Positions 33,304-44,079 are shown, counted from the stretch's first letter. The stretch is 64,000 bases of DNA from Nemophila menziesii (GCA_029959085.1 JARWIR010000003.1:34716005-34780004), one strand, 5' to 3'. Numbers and translations: made by a program. Notes: a model not told the origin generated them from the letters alone.

Positions 33304-33875
33304 TAGGAATATAAATGAACCAAGCCGCTCGCGGGCATCTCAAGTTCAGCTCGGAAAAAAGCTCGTTCGAGATCAGCTCGAATATAAACAAGTTCAAGCT
33401 CAAGCTTAAATTTAAGCTCGTTACGTAAACAAGCCTGCTCGAGTTTGTTCGTTAACGGCTTGTTTATATTTATGAATTATATATTAATATATTATTTACT
33501 TGTAAATGTATTATTGAACCTTAAATACTAACTTGGATATTTTTAATTTCCTTAGACTTTTTTTCATTAATATTACGCTTCATATTTTTATACCACACAT
33601 TCCGTTGAATACCAACCGTTCATGTAAATTCTGTTTCAACCATAAAAAAATAATTTTTTCATGAGCAACCCGAAATCGGCTTTAAGAAAATTTCTATAAG
33701 TTAAACAAATAAGTTTTAATATCAATGATTTGGATAATTAAAAGTTCGGGCTCCGTTCGTTTAAATTTGAACTCGACTCGTTTAAATCTGAACTCACCTC
33801 AACTCGGCTCGAGAAGTTAAACAAATAAGGCTGTACATCTAATATTCAACTCGACTCGGCTCGTTTACAACCCTA
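33304..33875. mobile_element. hAT-type MITE, copy 2, 572 bp, 8-bp duplication CTTAGTCC
   Basis: Same family and orientation as 30886-31456, but more diverged: left TAGGAATATAAATGAACC, right ...GGCTCGTTTACAACCCTA. CTTAGTCC is at 33296-33303 and 33876-33883. Confidence 0.88.
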
Positions 33876-34118
33876 CTTAGTCCAATATACAAATTTTAAC
33901 CTTCGTTTTAAGGTTAGTAATTAAACGACCATTCCTGATTGAGAAATTGACACTATCATTTGAGAGAGAATTCATAAAATTATAAGAACCAATTAGAGGT
34001 AAATGTCTATTAAAGAAATTATTTAAAAAAAGGTGCCTCCAAAAAAACATTTTAGAGAAAACAGCCTCTCCCAAAACTACCCCTAACTAACAATTAAAAA
34101 AAAAAAAAGCCACGCGTG

Positions 34119-34127
34119 TATATATCT
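34119..34127 (+). promoter_or_regulatory. TATA-like element near the left MULE terminus
   Basis: GTGTATATATCTT lies about 130 bp inside the element, ahead of the leader exon that ends at AACAAA/GTAAGT (34359). It is the likely promoter of the plus-strand gene. Confidence 0.45.
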
Positions 34128-34854
34128 TCTGTTTAAAAAAAAAAAAAAAACAAAACGAAACCGTCCATATACAAACAAAACTGCACACGCAAAGACACAA
34201 AACTGCACACACACACTACGAGAGAGAGACGACGACGAAAAGCGAACGGAGAAAAAGACTCACCGGCGACTCACGGAGAATCAACGGCGACTCAACACCG
34301 GCGACTAAACACCGGCAACGACCACAACACAAGTAAAATCCAAACAAAACAACAACAAAGTAAGTACTTCTAAAAACCTAAAATCGATGTTATTGTGTAA
34401 TTTTTTAGTGAAATTTTTTATTCCGACTGTGTTAATGTATGATTCACAAACAAAAACAAAACAAATATACAAATCATGTTGAATTTGAATGATTTTTGCA
34501 TGATTAATGTTTGATTAAGATATACAGTGTTTCTTTATATATAGCGATTTTGTTAGTTTCTAGGGTTTATAATACGATTTTAGGATGAATGTAGTAGAAT
34601 AATGTGATTAACGTAAACAGAAAATGAATTGCAGTGATTAAACATGATTAAAATGTGCAACAGGGACCTATAGTGCAATTATTTTCAAAATATTTGAGGT
34701 ATTAGTGTAAAATATACATAAAACAGGGTCTGAGACTAAATTATTGAGTAAATATTGTGAAGATTATAGACAAAATGTATAGTTTAGGGACCTTATAGTG
34801 TAATTAGTGCATAATATGGAAATCTGCAAACTGTTTTTAGTAAGTGTACTAAAA

Positions 34855-34960
34855 ATGGAATTCCATGTTTAATACAGTTATCAAACATGGAATTTCATGT
34901 CTTGATAACTGTAATAAACATGGAATTCCATGTTTAGTACACTTACTAAAACATGGAATT
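34855..34960. repeat. Palindrome cluster 1 (leader intron of the DUF1985/Ulp1-like gene)
   Basis: Four units of the CATGGAATTCCATG family, one perfect (34919-34932). The linkers AATACAGTTATC and GATAACTGTAAT are complementary, as are the outer flanks. From about 34836 to 34950 the cluster therefore forms one large inverted repeat centred on the second unit. Confidence 0.9.
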
Positions 34961-36321
34961 AACTCAATTTCAGAAATACTAATTTGTTTTCTTGTGCTTG
35001 TGTAAAAACAGGAGAAAATGGCACCAAGAAGAAACATGAATAATGAAGAAGTAGATGAAGTAGAAGAAGGGAGAAAAACAAGAACTTTTAAAGAAACAGA
35101 CAAGTCGAATTCAACTATACTTGTAAAGTTACTGAGTGAAGAAAAATTTAAAGAACATCACATAGAATGGTGCAAGGAAACACCATTCTATGAATTGATA
35201 AATGGATTATACAAGTTAATAAAAAGAAAAGAAAACTTTATACATAGGAAAGGCGATATTATAACTGAAGAAATAATTAAATGCTACTCAAGACAGAAAA
35301 AGGGGTTCGTGTTTGGAGAAAGAGTAATAAAATTCAAAAGAGAAGATGTAGCTGTTGTAATGGGAATCAAAGCAGGAGAGGAAGAATTCCCTAGTCTATC
35401 AAATGAAGAAGCTTGTGAATTAACGGATTGGCATGTCAAGTACTTTGGAGAGAACAAAAGGGTGAAAACAACAGATATAAAAGTGTTGTTGATGAATATG
35501 ATTGAAGACATTCCAGATGTGGAGGGAGAAGGTGAAGATGAAAAGAAGGAAAGAAAAGAAAGAGTGGAGAAAGAAAGGAAGGCAGATTTCCTTCTGTTAA
35601 TGACACTTTTCATAATGGGGAATGTAATGTACTCAAATACAGGAGTTGTAATCAAGAAAAGAGATATTAGGACAACCGAAATGATAAAAGACAATATGAC
35701 GGAATATGATTGGACAGGAAGACTTATAGATTTGCTACAGGAATCCTTGGAAATCTTTAGTAGGACAAATCCGAAGAAAGTAATAGGATGCGTAACAGTT
35801 CTAGTGGTAAGAAACAAGACTAATCTAAAAATACATATATATATATAAGTTTATAAAGTGTACTAATATTATACTTTCTTATGTTGCACAGGCTTGGTTT
35901 TATGAATATACATCTTTGGGAACTAAATTAAGACAAAATGCTTGGCCAAGAATTCTGAGATGGAAGCTAGATTATAGAGACAGAAAGTATAAATCGGCAG
36001 TAATTGACAAACTAAGAAAAAAAGAGGTAAACTAAACATAAGATTTACATATATATAACTTAAACAGTTAACTAAAACTGTACATATCTTCCACAGGTTA
36101 GAAAGAAGATAGTCATAAGCGATGAGGAAAAAGAAAAACTTGGGTTAAAAAAAGATAATGAAGAAGAAGAAGATGACGATAGTGTCGTATCTCTGACACA
36201 AAGAGATTCAGAAGATGAGGAAGAGGAAGAGGAAGAGGAGAAGGAGGAGGAGGAAGAAGCTGAGGAAAAAGCAGAAGAAGAAAAAGGTAAAAAAAAATGC
36301 ATTAGGTTAAGTGTTATAAAA

Positions 36322-36436
36322 CATGGAATTCCATGTTTCAAACATGGAATTCCATGTTTCATTCAGTTTCGTACTGTATGAAACATGGAATTCCATGTTT
36401 TATACAGTATAAACATGGGATTCCATGTTTTGTGCA
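36322..36436. repeat. Palindrome cluster 2 (intron 36287-36485)
   Basis: Perfect CATGGAATTCCATG at 36322, 36343 and 36384, and a one-base variant at 36414. Linkers contain TACTGTATG and TATACAGTAT. Confidence 0.95.
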
Positions 36437-37488
36437 GTTAACTTTTGGTCTTATAACTATTTTTTTTTGGTATTGATGGTTGCAGATGAAGAAGAAGAAG
36501 AAGAAGATACAACTGTAAAAGATTTACATGATGAATTAGATGGGGCTTACAAGAGACAGCACATCCTAGAAAAGGAGAAATCCAAGCTGGAGAAACAGTT
36601 AAAAGAAATAAACGAAAAGGAGAATAAGAAAATAAAGAAGCTGGAAGAATCAAACAAAAAACTGAAAGATCGAGTAAACGAACTAGAGACGGAGAACACG
36701 GAGCTTCACGTGCAAAGAGTAGAAAAAGATTCAATAATCAAAAAGCTCGAGGAAGAAAAGGAGGTGGACCACTATGTAGAGAGCGCAGTGGACTATGGAA
36801 TGTACATGGACACGCCGCCAAAGAAAAACAGTGGACAGGACAGAGAGGGAGGAGTAGAAACAGAGAAAGAAAACGAGCCACCGGTGAATATGGAAACCGA
36901 CAAAGAAAACGAGACGGAGGTGGTAGCGCAAAAGGAGCAAGAAAGTGGAAAAGAAGCGAATCCCGAGGTGCCAGCTGGAGAAATCGTACAAAAGGATGAA
37001 GAAAAAGAAAAAACACCACCTGCCCAGGATGAAGAAGAAGTTCAAATAACGGGAGAAAAAGCAGAGGGTGTAAAAATAAGTTCAATGGTAACAAGGGTGA
37101 AGAGAAATCCAAGAAATGCAAAGAAGAAACTCGAATCGGACTTCACGACACAGAAAACAAAAAGAAGAAAGGTGAGCAAAAACATAGAATTCGATATAGA
37201 GAATACATCGAAGAAAGTAGAAAATGAGAATGAGCAGAGAATGAAAAAACGTCAAGATAAAGGAAAGGCAAAAGTAAATGAAGGAAAAGTCGATGAAGGA
37301 AAAGATGAAGAGGAGAAAAGGTGGGGAAAGGTTGTATATGGAAGAAAAAGGAATAAAAAGAAGAATACTTATGACTTCATAGAAAAGAGACATGTAAAAA
37401 AAGTAAACGATATTTTAGAACAACAAAAGGACAAATTGTAAGATTTTAACTTCTCTTCTATACTTATTTTAATCTTTTATGTATTAAC

Positions 37489-37494
<6 letters not shown>

Positions 37495-37528
<34 letters not shown>
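37495..37528. repeat. (AT)n microsatellite next to a 3' splice site
   Basis: About 17 AT dinucleotides directly before TTTTTGCAG, the acceptor of the exon at 37537. Confidence 0.95.
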
Positions 37529-37531
<3 letters not shown>

Positions 37532-37644
37532 TGCAGGTGTGCTGTGTGGGGAGAAAACATGACTGTACCAGTAACAATTGAAGACATGGAAGCGATAGCA
37601 GAAGAAAAGGCGATCGATATGAGCGTAAGTAGAAAATATTTATA

Positions 37645-37872
37645 ACTGTAATAAACATGGAATTCCATGTTTATTACAGTTATTAGAACATGAAATTCCA
37701 TGTTTATTACATTTCCTAAAACAGTATACATATAAATAACATCGAATTCCATGTTTATTACAGTTATCAGAACATGGAATTCCATGTTTTGGTAACTGTA
37801 TAAAACATGGAATTCCATGTTTATTACACTTACAAAAACTGTATAACACATGGAATCTAATGTTTATTACAG
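37645..37872. repeat. Palindrome cluster 3 (intron 37625-37872)
   Basis: Six units: perfect at 37656, 37773 and 37806, degenerate at 37689, 37740 and 37849. The last unit ends TGTTTATTACAG, which is the acceptor site itself. Confidence 0.92.
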
Positions 37873-38804
37873 GTTATAGAAGCATACTTGGCTCTGCTAC
37901 AGCATGAATTTGATAAGAAAGAAAAACACGAGACAAGTATGGACAATTTATTTATCGTGGAGTACAAAGTTGCACACATGCAAACAGAAACAATGGTAAG
38001 CAAAAATTATTTTCACTACTGAATATATATAAACGATTAATGGAAATTGTTCAATATATGTAGGATTTCGTTAACGGAAATGACCCCGGAATAATGTAAA
38101 AACAAGTGAAGAAGTTATTTTTAAAAGCTGTTGAAAATATCGAAGGTGAAAACATGAGTGTACTCATTCCTATACAAACGGTGGAGGACGAGGATAATGT
38201 AAAAGATTCACACTGGTCACTCTTAGTGTTTGAACTCCACGAGTTCCCCGAAAACAAATGGAGACACTACAACCCGGGAAGGGAACTTAAAAATCAATCC
38301 TTCGCCGACAAATGCAGAAAAAACGCTGAAAAAGTCTTCCACTATCTTGATATGGGGCCTGGACCAGATTCCGAGAACCAGTCTCAACTAGAGTTGAAGG
38401 AGATGAATTGCCCCCAAATGGCTGAAGGAAGCCAAAACAGTGGAGTTTATATTTGCATGTACGCGGAGGACATGTACAACACAGCTAAAATTAGGGAGAC
38501 ATTCGAAAAGAATGAAGCTGAGAAGTTCCGTGCAAGGATGTATATGCAATTCTTAGACAACAAAGATCAAAGAATTAGTTATTCAGACACTTGAAGAATG
38601 TTTGAACTATTATGTTTTTAATTATTTTAGGTTTGTTTAAAGATTCTAATGTTTAAAATGAATTGTAATGAATTCTTAGTTTATTAATTTGTTATGAATT
38701 GTAATGAATTCCAATATTGAAAAAATTCTTAGTATTATATGTTTGTCAATTACTTTATTATAATGTTTCGATACAAACAGGTTACTTGAACAAGAAAGCA
38801 ATTT

Positions 38805-38985
38805 CAATGGAATTCCATGTTTTTCAACTGCACAAAACATGGAATTCCATGTTTTATACAGTTGAAAAACATGGAATTCCATGTTTCATACGGATATCAA
38901 ATACTGAATTCCATGTTTTTGATATTTGTATGAAACATGGAATTCCATGTTTTTCAACTGTATAAAACATGGAATTCCATGTTTT
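38805..38985. repeat. Palindrome cluster 4 (between the two convergent MULE genes)
   Basis: Six units, perfect at 38838, 38870, 38936 and 38968. The span 38838-38981 is a nearly perfect 144-bp inverted repeat centred on the degenerate unit near 38909. Confidence 0.95.
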
Positions 38986-39199
38986 GAAAAATGTAAACCT
39001 GCAAGAAAAACAACTTAAGCTAGTGAGCTAAAAATGATATACTAAAACATAATCACTATAAAAAACAATATAAAACACAAAAAAGTATAAGATCAAAAAT
39101 TATTCAAACCATAACTATAGAATCTGTAAAATGATAAACAATTCAATTTAAAAAAAACTATTAAAAGGAATGTAATGATCGTAAAAAATAAAACAAAAA
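38986..39199. other. 3' flank shared by the convergent MULE genes
   Basis: AT-rich, with no gene; it contains the probable 3' UTRs of both genes. Confidence 0.5.
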
Positions 39200-41719
39200 T
39201 CATATAGCAACTCGGCAAGTTTTGGCATTATGATGTCCTAGTGTGTGACAACGTTGGCAGGTTATCATCTTAGGTTCGTGCTCAAATTCTCCACGAGACT
39301 TGAAACGTTTCGTTCTGGGTCGGCCGGGAGGAACCTTGACGATTGGAGGCTGCACATAAATATCGTTGGGCCCGAGGGGTGGTGAAGGTGTAGCAAACGT
39401 GGAAAAAGCAGGAACGTTCCGAGAGTAGCATTCCTTGTATAATGCGGTCTGATAATACCTCTCGATATACTCTAAACGGTGAACTGGATCTACCGATTTT
39501 TGCAAAACAGCGACGGCATGTGAACAAGGGAAACCGTGAAACTGCCAATCCCCACACGTGCACGAGCATCTATGAAGATCGACAACATGAGAAGGGTCCG
39601 AAACAACTTGATACAATTGTCCTGATTGACGAAAAACTGTCCAAGAACGAGATTTGTTAAAATGTTGTTTGTAGACAAGCTCCGCCTCGGGTACAAGTGT
39701 TGTGCTCCACTTCGAAGACTCTAAAAGCCTTTCTGAAAAGATACGCATTACCCAAAGCCGGATTTGATCGATTAGCTCCATAATTGGTAGTTGGTCCCAC
39801 TGCTCACGCTTCAATCTCGAGTTCACTGCTTCGGCAGCGTTTGAAGTCATCTCCCCGTAACGCTTGCCCTGGAAAAAAGCATTGGAAAAGTTTTCTTTGG
39901 GCAAATTATCCATGAAAGTACGACCAACGGCTTTCCCTTCACGGATGAAAACTTCAAAAGCTATGTCGAATTCTGCAGCGTTTGGAGCATGGGCTACCCT
40001 GTTTAACAAAGTAATCATAGCCTACCTGTATGGACCCAAGCCTCTACCTTTTATCGAGTCCCGAAGATTGTTTCTCAAATGAAATAAACAGAAAGAATGA
40101 AAACCATCGGGAAACACTTCCCTCACGGATGTTATGATACCTTGAAAACGGTCCGAGATGAACGTGATTCGACGATCGTCGACCAAAGGTCTAAGAAACC
40201 TCAAAAATACATTCCAGTTTATGGTGTCCTCGCCTCGGACCACTGCAAATGCAACGGGGAAAATACCTGCATTGGGATAATCAAACAAAACACAATCAAA
40301 ATCATAAAATAAATTAAAAAGAAAAAAAGGAAACAGAAAAATTCAAGAAAAGGAACACAAAAGAAAAGAAATTCCATGTTTCAAAACATGGAATTCCATG
40401 TTTTGTGCAGTTTAAAAACATGGAATTCCATGTTTTGTGCAGTTTAAAAACATGGAACTCCATGTTAGTACAACTAGCATAACATGAAAGCTCCAGGATT
40501 TAATTTCTGTATTAAACATGGAATTCCATGTTTAATACAGTTTCTAAAACATGGAATTCCATGTTTAATACACAAACAAACTCTGAAAAACAGGGGGAAA
40601 TAGAAAAGGAAATCAAAGTTAACTAACCTTTTTTGGCGTCCTTTGCAGTTACAACTAGAAGATGTCCCTTATACTTGGAGTTCAAATGTGTACCGTCTAT
40701 AAAAAGCATTGGACGGCAAGATTTAAAACCGTAAATACAACCACCAAATGCAACAAAGCATCGCTCAAATGTGGAAGTGACTGGATCATACTCGTAATGA
40801 ACTTGTGTGGATGGATCCGCTGATTTCAACTTATCTAAATAAGATCGTAATCGATGGAACGAAGAAGACAAGTCGCCATGAACTTCGTCCTTGGATTTTT
40901 TAGACTATGATGAGCAATCGCGTAAGATATATCGAATCCGTAATTGAATTTCAAATCCCTGATAATATCTTTCGGAACGATATCAGGCTTAGCCCTAACG
41001 TCTTCAACAACCAAATCAGAAATCACGTTACACTTAATAACCTTGCTAACCGTAGATTTCATAACCGCACCACAGTTGTGCTCGTTTATTAACGTACGTA
41101 TGTAGAAAAAGCCGTTGCTACGTTCACGAGAGGCGTAAACTTTCCAAGGACATCCGTTGGTTTTGAAACCTTTGCAATGAACCGAGCATTTATACATGTA
41201 ATTATGAGTAAAGTAATACGTAAAACCTACTTCGCTCGCAAATTTGGCAAGGGCATTACGAAATTCAGCAACTCCCCCATAAAAGCTTTGACCTACGTGA
41301 CTTATTAGTTGACTCCAATGGTTGCTTTTCAGAACCAAGTCTTTGTGAGCACCAAAGGTATGCTCCTTTGGATCGTGGAAAGAAATGACCTTTTTAGAAG
41401 AAGAAGAAGAAGATTCCAGAACGGTGATAGCCGAGCAAGAAGTAGACTGAGAGGCATCGTTTTCACGATCGTCGGTAACATAAATATCCATACGTTGCAA
41501 AGTAGTCTCGCTAACCAAAAATTGCATGTTGGAAAAGTCTTCTTCGCTCTTCAACAAACAGTTGGTGTCATCTCCCACTGAATATACTAGATGCGTGGAA
41601 CTCAAAACAAGGGAAGGCCATTTAGACAACACGTAATCGAAAACAGAATCGAGAGTCGGGAAAAGATCAAACGAACGCATAGAACGTTGAGAACCGTACC
41701 GAACTACAGCCATAACCAT
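39200..41719 (-). pseudogene. mudrA-type MULE transposase, one frameshift and one nonsense codon
   Basis: This is the DDE transposase of the element. A leader exon ends near 42524. Exon 2 is 41719-40628 (ATG directly after acceptor TTTTATGCAG) and exon 3 is 40266-39200. The N-terminal MuDR-type DNA-binding region has FRNALAKFASEVGFTYYFT and CPWKVYASRE. The MULE core has LFIDGTHLNSKYKGHLLV, FISDRFQGI and FHSFCLFHLRNNLRD. The SWIM finger is CSCTCGDWQFHGFPCSHAV, and a C-terminal knuckle reads CQRCHTLGHHNAKTC. Two lesions are visible: a frame change at T6 (40896-40901, plus strand), and TAG at 40024-40022 between GLGPYR and AMITLLNR. With one base restored the length would be about 719 residues, normal for mudrA. 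The intron 40267-40627 and the leader intron carry palindrome clusters 5 and 6. Confidence 0.85.
40367..40563. repeat. Palindrome cluster 5 (transposase intron)
   Basis: Perfect units at 40387, 40419, 40517 and 40550, a variant at 40451 (CATGGAACTCCATG) and a half unit at 40367. At 40517 the palindrome extends to 34 bp through CTGTATTA and TAATACAG. Confidence 0.95.
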
Positions 41720-41811
41720 CTGCATAAAACAATTCATGACATAAGTACTAGAATACAGTAAAACAAACAAAGGAAGAAGTATAAAAAGGGGGGGAAATTT
41801 CTGTGGAGTTG

Positions 41812-42017
41812 TAGAATTCCATGTTTTAAAAATGGAATTCCATGTTTCATGCAGTTTAACACTGTATTAAACATGGAATTCCATGTTTAAAACATGGAAT
41901 TCTACACTGCACAAATCTCTTCACAGAATTCCATGTTTGAAACATGGAATTCCATGTTTCATGCAGTTGCATACTGTACAAAACATGGAATTCCATGTTT
42001 AAAACATGGAATTCTGC
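41812..42017. repeat. Palindrome cluster 6 (transposase leader intron)
   Basis: Eight units: perfect at 41872, 41943 and 41984, one lacking the first base at 41831, and four half units (GAATTCCATG or CATGGAATTC) alternating with them. The roughly 110-bp module around 41831-41900 is repeated around 41930-42017. Confidence 0.93.
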
Positions 42018-42732
42018 AACTGCATAAACCTATTCACAGAATTACAACTCAAACACACAATATACTGCGAGTAAAACAGTTTAAACACAGAATTTAGCTG
42101 TATAGAAGCAAAAAATGAACAAAGTGAAGAATTTAACACAGAATTTACAGAAAAGTAAGCAAAATATGAAGAAATGAAGAATGTAAAAACATTTTCATAA
42201 CAAAAAGAGCTTAAACACAACAATTTGCTAATATCAAAGCAAAATATGAACAAAACTAAGAATATAAACACAAAATCAACACAAAACAAGCAATTCGAAA
42301 AGAAAAACCTTCAAAACAGTAGAATTGGTAAAAGTTTTAAAATGTGAATGAAAATGCTTTAAAAACAGAGAATACATACACATTTATACGTATATATATA
42401 AACTAAAACCTGCAAATCAGCAAAACACCAAAAATGAAATAAAAAATTCAAAAAAAAAGAGAAGATAAAACAGAGCCGAGAGAGAGAGAGAGAGCATGGG
42501 AGGTAGAGGAGATGTTAGATTACCTTTTGGAGAAGAAGAAACAATCGACTAATCTTTGTGAGTTAGATTGGTGAGTGTGATTGAGATGCGTGAGCTTGGT
42601 GAGCTTCTTAGCTTAGCAATGGAGAATCGGTTAGAGGAGAGAGAAAGTGAGAGAGAGAAATATGTAGAGAGAATCTATGTGTGAGTGTGTGATAATAATT
42701 GGGGAATTAATTACCTAGTTTATAATAAGTAG

Positions 42733-42740
42733 TATTTATA
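42733..42740 (-). promoter_or_regulatory. TATA box of the MULE transposase gene
   Basis: TATAAATA on the minus strand, about 145 bp inside the right terminus. A GA-rich leader exon with donor AAAAG/GTAATC (42523) follows. Confidence 0.55.
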
Positions 42741-42892
42741 TTGGATAAAAAGGGAAAAGCAATAATTAAGGGGAGTTTTTCTCTAATTACTTAATTAAGA
42801 AGACATTTATCTCTAAATAAAAAAGTTAGAGGCTTAAAAAAATTAGTAGCCTCATTAAGAATGCATTTTTCTCCAATTACCCCAAATTATAA

Positions 42893-43229
42893 TACAAATG
42901 TTAAAAAAAAAGTGTATTATACATGTTTTATATATACAACAAGAATATAATTAACATGTATTCTCGTTGTTAAATAAAATTAGGACATTATACTCGTCCA
43001 AAAAATAAAATAAAATAAAATAAACTTAGGACATTTACAAAATGGGGCACGTGTTAAGGGGAGTAGGGTGAGATTTTGACACGACCGCGAGAAGTATAAA
43101 AATAAGAATTAATCAATTTTGTACTCCAATAAACTTAATCGGAGTAAAAAAAAGAATAAGGACCATTTTGCAAATTTAAAAAGTGTGGCACCTCCCGCTT
43201 AATTTCCTTTAAATAATCCTCAAATTTCT
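42893..43229. other. Intergenic, probable promoter of the C2H2 gene
   Basis: AT-rich; TTTAAATAA near 43208 could serve as a TATA element. No gene. Confidence 0.4.
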
Positions 43230-43522
43230 TTTGTTGTAATATTCGGTCCTTCGTAGCCTTATCAACCACCGGAAAAACTGATACCGCCGCAGCCTAAAAT
43301 CACCAGAAGAAGATATAGCAGCCACACCAGCCAAGACCATTTTAGGTGATCTTTCTTTTTCAAGCTATTATGTTCTAAGTGTTAGCTCTAGAAACTCTTT
43401 ACTTGTGGCATTCAAGAACTCTTACCATGAGAAAACTATTGCTACGATATCAAAACAGAAAAGAAATTCATATTTTATAAACGCATTTACTGTTATCTAA
43501 ACATATTTGCTTTTTATCAGGA

Positions 43523-43568
43523 AATCAAGATGATATATATATATATATATATATATATCATCTTGATT
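43523..43568. repeat. 46-bp perfect palindrome with an (AT)n centre
   Basis: AATCAAGATGATAT at the left and ATATCATCTTGATT at the right enclose an AT run. It lies in the first leader intron of the C2H2 gene. Confidence 0.95.
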
Positions 43569-43839
43569 ATATCACTCGGATTCATGATGATTCTTTTTCT
43601 TATTTCATCAAATTCTTGAATTTCTTATCACTTGTTTATCTTGTAACATATAAAGATCGATATTTTCTTTTCTTGCCTAGGTATTTCTGTGTGTCAACTC
43701 TCACTGTGATCTGAGAAGAGAAGAACATCATCCCTTAGTTAATTTTATTGTAAGTTGGTTGATATAATATATCTTGACAGGCCATGTTTTCATATCTAAA
43801 AAAATCGTGCATATTAATCACAGGAATAACTAGATAGCC

Positions 43840-44079
43840 ATGGCCGATCATCAGGTAGAAGAGTTAGCACCAGCTGAACAACCAGCAGCTTTTAATCCAG
43901 CGACCTATTGCTTCTTATGCGGGGCAAACTACGCTAAATACGCTTCTTCAATTAAACACCACAACGATTCCGTGCACAAAAAGTTTATCAAGTGTACACA
44001 TCCTGGATGTAAGAATGTTGTGAAGACGAAGAGTGCTCTTTCGAAACACTTAAGAGATATTCATAATCAGCCCAACTGA
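43840..44079 (+). CDS. Small C2H2 zinc-finger protein, 79 residues
   Basis: This intact gene starts with a good context (GATAGCCATGGCC). Two zinc fingers follow an acidic, Ala-rich N-terminus. Finger 1: CFLCGANYAKY then HHNDSVH (C-x2-C, His pair). Finger 2: CTHPGCKNVVKTKSALSKH then LRDIH (C-x4-C-x12-H-x4-H). The protein is likely nuclear and nucleic-acid binding; its targets are unknown. The transcript probably has two leader introns: exon ends 43345 (TTTTAG/GTGATC), exon 43681-43749, and acceptor at 43823. The coding region is uninterrupted and shows no lesions. It stands alone between the MULE and decayed sequence. No plant family could be named. Confidence 0.75.
   Translation: MADHQVEELAPAEQPAAFNPATYCFLCGANYAKYASSIKHHNDSVHKKFIKCTHPGCKNVVKTKSALSKHLRDIHNQPN

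Larger units (their letters stand above)
35018..38594 (+). pseudogene. MULE-borne DUF1985-like / Ulp1-like gene, eight exons, one nonsense codon
   Basis: Coding exons: 35018-35806, 35892-36026, 36097-36286, 36486-37437, 37537-37624, 37873-37995 and 38064-38594. A leader exon ends at 34359. All introns are GT-AG, and the exons join in frame to 936 codons including the stop. The N-terminal part (about residues 45-140; GFVFGERVIKFKREDVAVVMGI) resembles DUF1985-type domains of plant MULE genes, by motif only. The middle is a highly charged coiled coil (residues about 330-430) and a basic patch (RKVSKN...KKRQDKGKAK). The C-terminus is Ulp1/C48-like: DSHWSLLVFE keeps the catalytic His, but HYNP stands where HYDS is usual and NSGVYICMY where DCGVYVC is usual. 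A TAA at 38097-38099 lies at the start of the last exon. Either the protease has decayed, or the protein acts without it, for example as an element-specific DNA-binding anti-silencing factor. Confidence 0.75.
33986..42883. mobile_element. Mutator-like element (MULE), 8898 bp, 9-bp duplication AAATTATAA
   Basis: AAATTATAA is at 33977-33985 and 42884-42892. The ends are imperfect inverted repeats: left GAACCAATTAGAGGTAAATG, right read inward GGGGTAATTGGAGAAAAATG (13 of 20 identical), with looser similarity further in. Inside are a plus-strand DUF1985/Ulp1-like gene (35018-38594) and a minus-strand mudrA-type transposase (41719-39200), converging tail to tail. Each is read from its own terminus through a leader exon and leader intron. 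MULEs carrying Ulp1-like genes are known in plants (Kaonashi-type and VANDAL elements). Six palindrome clusters occupy its noncoding DNA. Both genes carry lesions. Confidence 0.9.

Noticed and set aside
35284..35817. Minus-strand open frame of 177 codons opposite the first coding exon of the MULE gene
   Set aside because: Low-complexity Ser/Phe-rich composition and no motif; the plus strand has a coherent domain and splice sites.
36438..37393. Several long minus-strand open frames opposite the charged coiled-coil exon
   Set aside because: They are Leu/Phe/Ser-rich antisense shadows of a GAA/AAG-rich exon whose plus-strand frame joins neighbouring exons by good splice sites.
34855..42017. Regularly repeated palindromes looked like a CRISPR array
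   Set aside because: Spacing varies, spacers are themselves repeated and complementary, the sequence is a plant nuclear MULE with introns, and no cas genes exist.
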